Source of the DNA: Oxyruncus cristatus | Lineage: Eukaryota > Chordata > Aves > Passeriformes > Cotingidae | DNA: 64,000 nt | Direction: 5' to 3' | NCBI GenBank assembly: GCA_013399855.1 | Contig: VXAY01002113.1 | Coordinates: 2,166,812-2,230,811 of the forward strand | Shown: one piece after another, positions 13,401-25,400 of the stretch | Layout: every line of letters begins with the position of its first letter | How positions within the stretch are numbered: position 1 is the stretch's first letter | Position numbers and translations under genes: made by a program | The notes under the pieces: model-generated | Told to the model about the DNA's origin: nothing | The model's database searches: none | What the model saw: only the letters and a program-made list of their open reading frames with translations

Positions 13401-16400
13401 TACTCAACTATATCTACTCAACTGGGCAGAAACTACTCCAGAAACAGCAGCTGACATGAGATACTGAGGGACACATGAAGAGAGAAAAGTCAGAATTGGA
13501 GTCACATAGGAAGACAGTCTACTCACATGGTGAGGGAGCTGAACCACCCCAATGGTGCTAGACAAAAATGATTAAAAGCATCTCACGGTCCTCAAACTCA
13601 CCAGGCACAACACACATAGCCCGACTGAACAGACTGTCTTTTATAGCTGTCGAGAATATTTGAAAGATATGATGTATAGGCATGGCCATTGTTATTTAGA
13701 CTTATTATTCACATGGGAATAGTAAAAACAACATCTTCTATCAGAAGTAGGCTCCTATTTTTCTGTCCTGAAAGAGGAAATCCTGAGTGAAAGCGAACCT
13801 TTTATGAAGGAAGCAGCAGTAAGATATGACAGGCACACAAAGATGCTTTGAGCAGGAAGGTTTATTAGCTGCTGCATAACAAGAGCAGCAACAATGGTAT
13901 TAAAGAGGGACTGCATTTAGCATGGAGAGAAACCTTCCTGCCTTGGGGTACAGGTCACAAACAGTTGCCTGTTTGGAAGAGGCTGGTCCTTGGGCAGATT
14001 CTTATCGGAGGGGAGCCTGCCCCTGGAGCATGGAATACTGCCTGCTGGCAGAGATGGGGGACCAACTTAGCAGGACAATGGCTTTCATCTTGTCTGGGTC
14101 ATTTTCAAAATAAATGTCTCTGTTAAATTAATGGGGAGCTGGGGAAAAAAGCCTTCTTTGCATTCTAGGTTAAGCAACAGTTGAGTCTCAGCTTCCTTAA
14201 AAATGATCTGCCACCTGCTACTAATTTCCTTCTTTGTTACGAAAGCCATTGACTGCCTGAAGGAAAGGGGGAGAAGAAGCTGTTAAGCTGCACTTTACAC
14301 AGAGCAAATGAGAACACAAATAGCAGGGGATGTGTGTTTTAATGAGCAAAAGAGGCATTGATCAGTTTACTATTGCACTTGGGGCTGGTCCCAAAACACA
14401 GCGAGAGACCTGGAGCTCCTTGAGGCTCAGCAGGACCCGTGGGCGCTCATTGCCTGCGGAGCCGCAGGAGGCTGGAATAACACCGGTGACAGACGCCATG
14501 CCCTTGTCTCTCCTGCCCCTTCCCTTGCACAAGTGCTCAGCCCCCTCTTTGGCACACACATCCCACAGCCTCTGAGGTCTTCCTCAGCCTCTACTCACCT
14601 CAAGGGCCGCAGTGTCCTCAGCAGCCTCAGCACCCGCAGCATCCCCAGGATTTTCGTGCCGCTGTCTGACACCATCGAGACCAGGATGTCAATGACAGAG
14701 ATGAGAACCAGCACCCCATCCAGCACGTTCCAGCTGCTCTTCAAGTAGGCTTTCTCCCCAAAACACAAGCCCAGTGCCACCACCTGCTCGGACACCAAGT
14801 TGCAACAAATTATGAGTATCGCGTGCAATATGTTTGTTCCACTTGGCAACCTGCTGAGAACGCGTTATTTACAGATACACGTCTGTGAGTCCATTTGCTT
14901 CCCAGTACAGAAGCCTAATTAGACAAACCAGCAAAGTGTTCTATTGAAAGAATTATGAAAATACTTCTGCAGAAACATCCCCGGTTGTCCCTTAGAGCTG
15001 ATGCACTTTTAATGCAGATAAACCTACCTGCACAGAACTGTTCTTAAAACGTTCAGCTCTGGCACAAAAAAAATTTGATCATATTTTATTCCTATAGACT
15101 GCAGGAGAGAAGGTTCAGAGTGGCTGACCCGAAGCAATCATGTACAAGCTTTGCAAATAAAGAAACTAGAGAAACTTTCCAAAGAAAGAGCAATTGTTCA
15201 GCGAGATGATTATGAATTACACAAGAGAGATTTACAGCAATGGGTTTCTGAGCCTGCTGCCTCAAATCCAGCAAAGTGTTTCAACGTGCTTAAGTCTCTC
15301 CCTCCTCAGGAAAGCACACAGAGGCTTAGGTTGTTGAGGACAACTGGTTGTTGAAGACAATGGGACTTACATGCATGGTTGAAGTTAAGTGTGTGCTCCA
15401 AGAGCTTTGCTGAATAGGGAAGGATTGCTGAATTGAAGGATCCCATTGCTCATATAATGGTGTAAATCAAGAGGAACTTCAGTGAAATTGTTCTGATGTA
15501 AAACGTGCTCAGAATAAGGCATGTGGTGGGTATTTGAATATGATTCAGATGAGGAAAAAATACACCTCACTCACAGCTGGTAGACCTAGGGGTTTTGTGA
15601 GTCCGCCGTAATAAAAGATCACTAATATAATGCAGGCACACTTATCTCCAAATTCATTTACCTTAACTGTCATCTCAGTCAGGAAGATGACTGTAAAGAT
15701 GTAGTTGGAGAGTGTTAGGAAAATCCGTTCCTACGAAAAAGAAAATGAGAGACAATATTTTATAGCCTGCTCTCTGCAGCTGTACATCTCCCCGTGCATA
15801 TTTAGGCAGTTGATGACTCTTCCCCAGCTTCTGTGCTGAAACAAGCCTCGGACTGTTTGATCGCAAAGAGATAAAAATCCAAATATTTAGACAATAACAC
15901 TTCTCATGGTTCAGCCCTGACAGTACCCGGCTCTGTGTCAGCACCATGGACAGGGGCAGCTGCCGGCACCCGCCTCCAAAATCCCCCTTTTTGCCCCCAG
16001 TTCCAACCTCCCCTGCAGTATCAGGGAGATATTTCCCCCTTGAAACATGCTTGACAAATCTCTACCTGCCCCTCACCTGCAGACGTCACTGCACAGTGTA
16101 AATATCACTGAGCTCCCAATTCTCCCAGAAATTAAGTCAATATTAGAGTGGCTGAGCTGTGAGGCAGCAGGACCCGTGGGATGCTGAAGTGCAGCTGGCA
16201 TGAGTTGTCACAGCTCCAGTGAAGCCAGAAAAGCTCTGGAGTTTTGTGCCAGCTGAGAACTGCCCCCAGAAGGTTGATTCTCTTGCCCAAAGCTGCGGGC
16301 TAGACCTGGCGTGAAGCCCAACAGCCACATCTCCCAGTCCCCTGTGCTACCCACCAGACCACGCCATCCTCACTGCCACCGCTCTGCAACAGCAGCTAGT

Positions 16401-19400
16401 GATTACAGATGAGACCATGGACTGGTTCCCTATCTGTAGTTAGCAGAAACCTATCTTTTTAATGATGATCATTAAATAAATTACACTTTTCCCTAATCCC
16501 TGAACAACCTCTGATTGCCTGTACTGAGAAATGGACAGCAGAAGGTGCAGGCTGGAGGAAAGATGATGTGTGTGCACGTATGCATGTGTGCATACAAGTT
16601 GAACTGGCCCCAGTTCAGATAATAACAATTCTGGATTTATTTCTGCCGCTCCCTACAGAGCGGTCCCATAAGTGATGCAGATCTCTCGCTCAAAATGAGA
16701 TGCAATTTAAACAAGACAAAACACCTTGGCAACTCTCTCTCTCTCCACATATCATGATTTACTGAAAGTGACTCAGGAACCACACAGTAGCTTGTTTCCA
16801 TAGCAGGTCCATAATTAATTAGGTCCTAGGCCTGCACTGTGATTGTATGAGCTGTGATAGGAAACATCTCTGGCCTCTAGTTGACTGCCACACAAAAGAC
16901 TGCTATGGAGGGGCAGGCAGTGGGTAGGAGGGAGAGAGTAGGGATCTGCTTGTGGAGCTGGAGATAAAACAGCAATAGCATGGAGGAGAGACTTAGGATA
17001 TTGCATCCCTCCCTGGCAAGCGCGTGGCTGTTTCGAAGGATAATCTCCCTGGCCCATGTCGTGCACTCTGCAGTGGGGAGCGTGTGCTGGGTAGCAACAG
17101 CTTCCCATGTTCTGATAAGCCAGCTGAAACTGGGACAGGGAAAGAGAACTCGCTTGAAGCAGCCAGAAAATTCACAGCTCAGGGAAGCACAGAACAATTA
17201 TTTTAAACAACTCAACCTAAACTAACTCTCTCGTTTTCCAGATGAGAGCTCCATCAGCACAGGCAGGGCCCGTGCACCCCTCCTGGCTCCTCTGCACCAC
17301 CGCTCAGCATCCCCCTTCTCCTCTGCTGCTCCCAGACCGTGGTCCAGCTCAGTCCAGCCCTGGACCCATTTTGGTTCTCTCGGTTATAACCTGATGGGGA
17401 TGAACCTCACACCAGTCCCTGTCTCCTTTCCTCTCTGCACTCTCCCAATGCCAGGGGACACCACAGCTCCTCCTCCTCTCCCATATGAAGTATTGGGTTT
17501 GGGTGCTGTGGACTCCTCTGACTTACAGGCACTTACCCCATTCCCTTCATCCCTGTGTAACTACAGCTCCTTTCAGAGCCAGCCTTGGTGAGTTGTGACT
17601 CTCAGAGGTCACAGCAAGGGGCTCCAAAGAAACATTTGGGATTTAAAGGGACATTCTCGGGGTTCCCCATTTGGGGAGCAGCAGGGTGACTTCCCCTGTT
17701 AGATTGGCTGGCAGGGACCTCTGCTCTCTTCTTGCAGCTGCGAGTTGGTGCACCATGACTGCACAGCAACTGAAAGAAACAAATGGATTTAGGGGAGGGA
17801 CTGTTGGGCAAACTGTTACAGTAAGGAGGACTACTAGGGAATGCTTAAAATAGGCACAGAGCAGCCAAGACTCCAGTTTTGAGGTCTTACATTGAAGATC
17901 CACAAAAATGAACAGCCTGACACGCCTACATCAACAAACCAGGATTCTTTACAATCGTGATATGAGCAGTCTTGTGCGATACACCAGCAAGAGCCTAGCG
18001 CCTCTCAGCCCCAATCTATGCTAAAATAAAAGAGTAATAGGATGATTCTGCCCCTCTGATTGATGGATGTTGGTGCTGTGAGGGTCTGGTTTCAGGGATC
18101 CTTACGTAGCGTACCAAAACAAAGCAGTTCAGGGAACTGGCGTTACAGTGCCTGTATCGGTTCAGTTTTTCTGGTGTCACAACAAAGCTGATACACAAAG
18201 GGGAGAGAGGAGTACGAAATGAACAGTTTCCCCCATTCCCTTCGCACCACACATACGTGCCCGTGGGGAACAGATGGAAGAAGCGAACATTGTGTTGAGA
18301 GAGGAAAAGTGTTTGAAGGTTTCTCAGAGAAGGAAACTGAGACAGATGTCATGCTATGTCATGTGTTAAAACCTTGATCGTACTTCCAGAAATGGGATAT
18401 TGGATACATTGCAGGCCCTAAGCTCTGCTCTTGTGCTTTGAAATGAGGCTAGGTAGGCACCAGTACAGTTGCTGTAACTAATTCAAAGGATACACAGGAG
18501 GTGTTGGAAGCTTCCCGTTCTAAAAGAGGAAGAAAGTGAGACCAAGTGCACAGCAGTGGGGTCCAAACCACGGGTGTTTGCTCCACGAGGAGCACAGGAA
18601 AACCTTAATCTCAGGAACTCACAGCACTGTGAGGCTCGATTTTGGGCCGTTCCATGGCAATGGTAATGCAGTTCAGGAAAATGATCACCAAGACGACATG
18701 ATCAAACATCTTGTGAGTGATGATTTTATTGCACATCAGACGGAACCTGCCCAGAAAGACAAAAAAGAGTAGACACAGACTAGCTGTTAATGCTCGACTG
18801 GCTGGGGAGACATGCAGCAGCTCGATGCATGGCAGGGGAATCGGGTGCTCTGTTCGCAAAGCAGATGAGCTCCAATCTCCCAATCCCCTCCCTGGATGAG
18901 CCGCGCGCTGTGGGCAGATCGGGGTAGGAACAGAAAAGGATCCGAGCTGCAGAATTGGGCCACAAATTTTAAGCCCTGGTAATGTTTGTAGAGGGGGCTG
19001 GCTCACATGGAATGGAGCAACTGCTTCGACAACTCAGACACGCGGTTTGGATTCGACCCCCTACCTGGGCTCCTAGTGCTCAGGTTTAGCTTAAACAGAG
19101 GAAGAAATACTCCCAGAGAGCCCGTGAGGCTTGAGCGCCCACGGAACAAAGGGACAGAAGCTATTTATTGTGACAGATGGCTGTACACTGACCCAGGATT
19201 TATAATACCGTATTACATTTCCCAAAGTCTGTTTCTGAAAATCTCTCTAATCTTTGTATGAATGAACCTGAACACCGTCCAGGGCCCTCTGGCTCGAACA
19301 CGGGGAACCCTCACTGCGCGTGGGTGCGTGTCCGGAGGAGCGCGCGGGGCAGCACGGAGCACAGATGGCACCGGCACGGCCAGGCTTTGGGGAGGGCAGA

Positions 19401-22400
19401 ACCGGGAGCCTGCAGGCAAGGAGAGGGGCTTCTCTGCGAGAGGGACGAAGGGAGGTGGGAGGACAGAGAATTCCAGCTGAGAGGCAGGTTGAGGAGGTCA
19501 AGGACTGTCCCTTGCTGTGGTACAGGTTGTGTGGCAGGGGCAAATTCACCCCACGCAGCACCCCTCCCCCTTGCTGCAAACTCCCCGTGCTATGTCAAGT
19601 GAAAAACTTGCAGAACGCTGGCATCACTGTCAAAGCAAAAGTATGAACCTGATGAAGCTGCAGGCATGGCCTGGGCTATGGGTTTCAACTCCTATGCCAG
19701 GTGTCTCTGCAGCCAGCAGCGGTTTACTGTCTAACCCTGACCTCATGCTGGGGCAGGGGAAGAGCTGGAAGTCTGGAGACTGACATACAGAGACCCATCT
19801 GGGATAGATGGGCAGATGAGCCACTCTAAGAAGAGCATCCACACCCAGCACGCCACCACTGCCCAAGAGCCCTGCCTTACCTGGAGTGAGGGGCGAAGAT
19901 GTAGATGGACCAGGAGTCTCTCTCCTTGCAGCAGGTGGGGAGCCGTGCCCGTACCCAGGCCTTCATACGGTCCCTTTTGCTCTAGGAGGAAAACATACAG
20001 ACCAGGAGGAAAACACAGAACACTCTTAAAACAATAAACCCCCAAAACTTCCAAGTGAAGGGCTCGGGGCAGTTTTTCACTGAATACGTATCTCCAGGTG
20101 CTCAGTAAAGCTGAAATAAAATTATCTCCCCAGAAAAGACCCTGTTGGGCAGGGGAAGGAGCTCTGGCAGCCAGGTGAGGGCTGTACCAGCCCCACGAGC
20201 TCACAGGGTCTGGTCTTGCTTCTTCCTGCACACAGTAACTGTGTCTGGCACACGGTTATCCAAGAGGACAAACATGATAAATAAAACCCTTGCCCAAAGG
20301 ACTGACAACACTCTGACCAGCCTCAGTCCCTCCAGACACTCGTCAGATGCTTGCCTGTATCTTCTAAGGGTTTTTTTTGTGGTACTTTAGTGAGTTTTTT
20401 TTTAGTTGTTTGGGTTTTTTAAAAGAATATAGCATGCTTATGTCAGAGGTTATAACAGGAGCAAGGGATGGATTCCTGTTGCTGGCTGGGGCAAGTCCTG
20501 TGTCCATGCACTGCTGGAAAGCTAAAGAAATCATTTGAGACCCGAATTTTGGTCCAGGAACAATGGCAAGCATCTGCCTCTCATTCAGCATGAACAGATT
20601 AGATGGGAGATTATAAAGCCAGAAGGGAACATCGTGGTCAGCCTGACCTGCATGAACACGGGCCATCCAATTCCCACAAATTAATTCCTACTTGAAACCA
20701 CGGCGCATCCTCAGCCACGCATACTTATGTTACAGACTGTCTGCAAGGTCGTTTCAGGTCAGGAGGGCAGACTGCAAAAGCCTTAGCCAAAAAGTCAACT
20801 GAAGACAACAAAAAGTGGACGCTGAGGGGAAGACTCATCCCAGCTGCAACAGCCTCTGACTTGGGTTTATCACCTTCTCATTCACAGGTCTCCAAGGGAA
20901 AGTCAGGATCTTTAATCCCACTGCCACTGCAGCATTAGCACCCTGTGCACGGACAACGCCTACAAGCCAAGCCAACATCCTTCCCAGCACACCGGGGCTT
21001 CCCCAGCCCTTCCACACAGAAGCACCAGAAGGCAAATGCACAGATTTAGGGTGTGCAATGTCACCTCAGCGCTTTGCATTTGCAGATAAATAAAAAACAA
21101 TCCTTGCTCTTTCATTACTCGCATTTCTCTGCTACCACCTGGGCCTGGATGGGCAGACCTGGGAATGTGCCTGCACGGGCTCTTTGAAGCTTCTTCTGTA
21201 GGTGTTCAGGGCCATGAGGATGTAGAGGAGTGTGAAGGACAGTGCAGGAATCATCACTCGCACTCCAGGAGCACCCACACTCCAGGACTGAGGCACTTCC
21301 ATTTATTTCATCTTGGAAACAGGGAGGGGGGATTCATTTGGACCCAAACTGTTCACACTTGGTATAGTCTGGATTGTGAAAGTGGGATTTGTTAGGATAA
21401 TTGAGTGGAGTGGAGGAAACGCTTTCTGTTCCTACAGGCAACCAGCCAAGGGTCTCATTAGTGACGGGGAGTAACTAGTGTGGTGTCTGTTCTAATGAAA
21501 GCCCTCGGTGACAACCTGAACCCTTCAGAAAACAAAAATCACCTTGGGAAAATAAAAGGAAAGTCTGAATAACAAACAAACAAAAAAAGCCAGATATTTT
21601 GACCCTGCTCCTTCAGCCATCCATACTTCCCTCTACTTCCATCACACACCAGTGGGGTTTTGGTTGTCTTGAATGTTCTCACATCCCTTTTCCAGCTGCA
21701 GGCAAGGAGTCAGAACTGCTCCCTTCTCTCTAAACTGTATTTAATAGAGCATGCATCCTTGGGGTTGTGTTATCCCTTCAAGCAGCCTAGTTAGTTTAAT
21801 TATCCATAGATTTAACAAAGGTAAATAAATGGATAAAAATTGGGTGTCTGCTCAAAGTTGTGGTGAGAACAGTGATTGCTACCCCAGCCTCTGGACATGG
21901 AGTAATAGATGCAACTTGGTCCAGTTCATTTTGTGAGCTGGAAGGTTTCCAGAAGTATCTCTTATTCAAAGCAGTTCTGGTATTTATCAAGGGGATTTGT
22001 AGTGAATGGTAATGCGTCAGCAGCACAGAATGCTTCTTTATATTCCTTTTGTCCAATTTTAATGCCAAAGATATTTTGGGGTTTGGCTAATTGTTGCAGC
22101 TCGCAGTTCATGGGCTAAATCAGATAACAAAGGCAAAAAGTGATCTTCCATCCTGTCTCTCTATTCAGTGGGTTAGAGTAAGGGCAAGCACTGGGGCTCG
22201 GTCGGGGCTGCAGCCCGGCTGCTCTTTACGGGGCCAAGTACATCCCCAGAAACCTAAACTCCGAGGAATTACTCCAGATTTCCACTAGTGGAACAGCACA
22301 GTTCAGTTAATTTGAGCCAAATGTAAGATATCTGTGAAATAAACCCTGAGTGTTTCTAGCCTAAGTCCCACCCAAAGCTTTCCCAGCGAGGTCCGGGCAG

Positions 22401-25400
22401 GCTCTGAGTGCTGACAATCGGGCTGATTGCTGTTTAAGCCTGCATTATGTTCAAAGTGATATATCAATTATGTGGCTCAAATCATATCTATTTGTTCATA
22501 AAACACACCTGGACAGGATGGATAAAGATATGGGGAGAGAAGAAAACTACAATTCAGTTGCCAGTGACTTAGAAGAAAAATGTCCCTGGGTGAGGCCCCT
22601 CACCACAGGGGCCAGGACATGGGGAGATTCTGTGTGCTAACAGGGAGCAGTGGGAATGGAGCCACTCAATCCTACAGCAACAAGAGTTGCTGATAAATAG
22701 CTGCCTTTTTTTTTTTTTTTTTTTAGGAATTTCAAGATATTAATGCACTTCTGAGGGCAGGATGAAAGGCAGTTGGCATTAAAAGATGACTGATGCACTC
22801 CTCAGAGTAAGGGAGAGGCTTAGATTTATGAAAGATTTATTATAAGGATGGGGGAACTGCTGAAAAACGCTCTGTGAGCAGCAGTGGACCTCCAGGCAAG
22901 CTGGAAGCTGCACGGAGGCACTCGGGACCTGATTATTTAATTTTAATATGCAGCAGGGACAGGCTGAAAGAGTTTGGGAGTGGCTGGACCGCACACCACA
23001 GAGAAAAAGTGGAATAGGCAAAGGGAAAGGAGCTGCAATCGCAAAATGCAAGGAGGTTTTGGAGAAGAAGGAACACATTCCGTTGCATATTCAATATTTC
23101 GCTCACTTTCAGCTCTGAGCACAGAGCAATTTGGGTGGAAAGTACCCAAAACCATCTAAAATCCAGCAGTCAGAAACAAGAAAGACCTGGCAGCAGATCC
23201 CTGATCCCAGTCACAGCCATGTGAACCCAAGCGGGCAGTGGATTGCTCTCTCCGTGGAAATTTCTCCTTGTCTGCAGTGATTCCATAGTTCTGGGGAGCA
23301 GAGCTGTCAGGGGCCTGGTTCTGGCCCCTCAGAGGGATGGAAATTCAGAATAAACTCATTGAAGGCAGTGGAGCAGCACTAATATAATGGGAGCCTGGGA
23401 AATCCAGACGAAGCGTTAGCACTTCCTTTAATTTCTGCGCAGAGGCAATCAAAACCAGGCAGCAAGGAGGGATGTGAAGCTTTGATGCAGAAGGGCATAT
23501 TTAGGATTACTTTGATCTGAGTAACAGTTGAGCTCTGCTCTTCTTTTGTTGCTGGGGAGTTTTGTATCTCATTTTTCCCATTTATAATGCAATTTTTTTT
23601 TTCCCCCTTGACTTCGTCAAGGCTGATTTAGGGGCAAAGCATCCTCCCTAAATGTCAGGAGGGAATCCCAAAGGGAAGCTCCGCAACCTAGGGGCTCATT
23701 CTGCTAATCCAAGCAATATTTTCTGATCCATCTGGTTTAGTGATTTGCAGTGAAGACATATTTCAGAGTATGGGGAAAGGCACCAGCCAGCTGCTGCTGT
23801 CCCAGCTGTGGCCATACCACAGGCTGGGGGACAATTCATTTACCCTATTTTGTCTATTCTTTCCCTGGGCATTTCCCTCCGACCTCTGCATGGGAGGGGA
23901 TTGAGGAATTTTTGGTCTAACCCTCTGTGGCCGGACCTTGGTACACAGAGGACAATGTTTGGTTTATACTAAAAGCAGTTGCTGTAATAAAGATTAAAAA
24001 TCTTATTCAACAGCTTATCGTCAGCCCTGGCTGGGGACGGGGACTGGGTGGGATGGGAGAGGAGGGACAAGTCCCACCACACCACATCCAGCACAAGGGG
24101 GGCTGCTGGCTTGTGATGCTGTGAGCGGAAAGGAAGGGGCTGGAGGGATGTTTGGACCAGGTGAGCTGGAAAAAGCAGCAGATGTTGGAGCATGGAAAAA
24201 AAAAAAAAAATCCCTAGCTAGCAATAAAAAGCATGGTCCCTTGATCACTTTTAATAGTGTTTTTTCCCCAAAATAATTGCTGCTCCTTTTCTCAAAAATT
24301 TAATTTAATTCATGGAAGGTAAAAACCAGGTTAAGACAATCAGTAAAAATCCCAGGCTGAGGATCCATGCTGGAGATATAATGGGATAATGGCTTTTTTT
24401 AAAGGGAGTTCACGGCTGAGTGACTCCATTCTGCTAGCACTAACTCCCTTTCTCCTCCCATAAGGAACACGACTCTGGATTCAATGCTGCTTTTGCATCC
24501 CTTCACATGATCCCAATTCCATTTTCATTCAATAAACTCAGTGAAATACAGTAAAATCATGTCCACAAGCTGCCACTTTCCTGTTCTCAGAACAGCCTCT
24601 GTTACCATCACGTGGCTCTACCCAAAACCCATCTGCTCCACCAGCAGAAACAGAGTTACCCCCTGGGGATGACACCTCAGACCATCACATTTTTAAGCCT
24701 GAGAACGAGGTATAATCAAACAAAGAGGTAACCTTGGAAGAGCAGGGAACACTCCAAAACTGGCCTGGGGACATCCCAAAGCACACCTGACAGCCAGGAC
24801 TGGGACACCCTGCTGCCCAAATCAAGCCCCGCCATGCCAGACATGCAAATAACTTTGGAAAAGCAGCCAGATTCCTTTTATCCCCCTAAGATACAAACAT
24901 CCACGTGAAAAATCAGGAACCCTTGTCCCTTCCCTGTGCTTGCAGCCTTTTTAGCTAATATTTCCTAAATGGCTCTTTTCAGGCCCATGAAAGAGACGCT
25001 CATTGGCAAAATGCCTCTTCAGACGGAAATTAATGCAAAGCCTCTGAAATTACCACAGTCTCCACGGGCCCAACACTGCCATGGGAATGGAGGGCCAAGC
25101 CCTGCCCTTTCCTTGCCTGTTGATGTCAATAGAAATTGTCTGCTGCTGCTGTGGGGGCAGAAAACTGAATAATAGTTGGAAAGCAGGGAAAGTTACTTGC
25201 TTTGTTTGGGGCTTTTTTTGAAAAACAATGAAAAAAATTAACCCAGAAAAGCATATATTTCCAATAGATGGCCTTCACTTTGTAAGTTTTAATGGAACCT
25301 GGGGAGTTTTGCCCTGATCTCTCCATCATTAGCCATCTGAAAGACTTGATATGATCCTAACTCTATTTCTGATGTCATCCACTGCCCAGAGACTGGGTGA

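Larger units (their letters stand above)
8384..14598 (-). other. Intron 21 of CACNA1G
   Basis: 6,215 bp; poly-T tracts (8478-8494, 10042-10057), a CR1 fragment (8841-9042) and a 14-bp tandem duplication (13396-13423). ORFs at 12083-12661 (plus) and 12277-12762 (minus) overlap in one GC-rich block and show no known domain. Confidence 0.9.

Noticed and set aside
19258..19646. Overlapping + strand ORFs (72-114 codons) over the CpG-rich patch
   Set aside because: Three frames open at once reflects base composition, not coding. Kept only as a CpG-rich patch.
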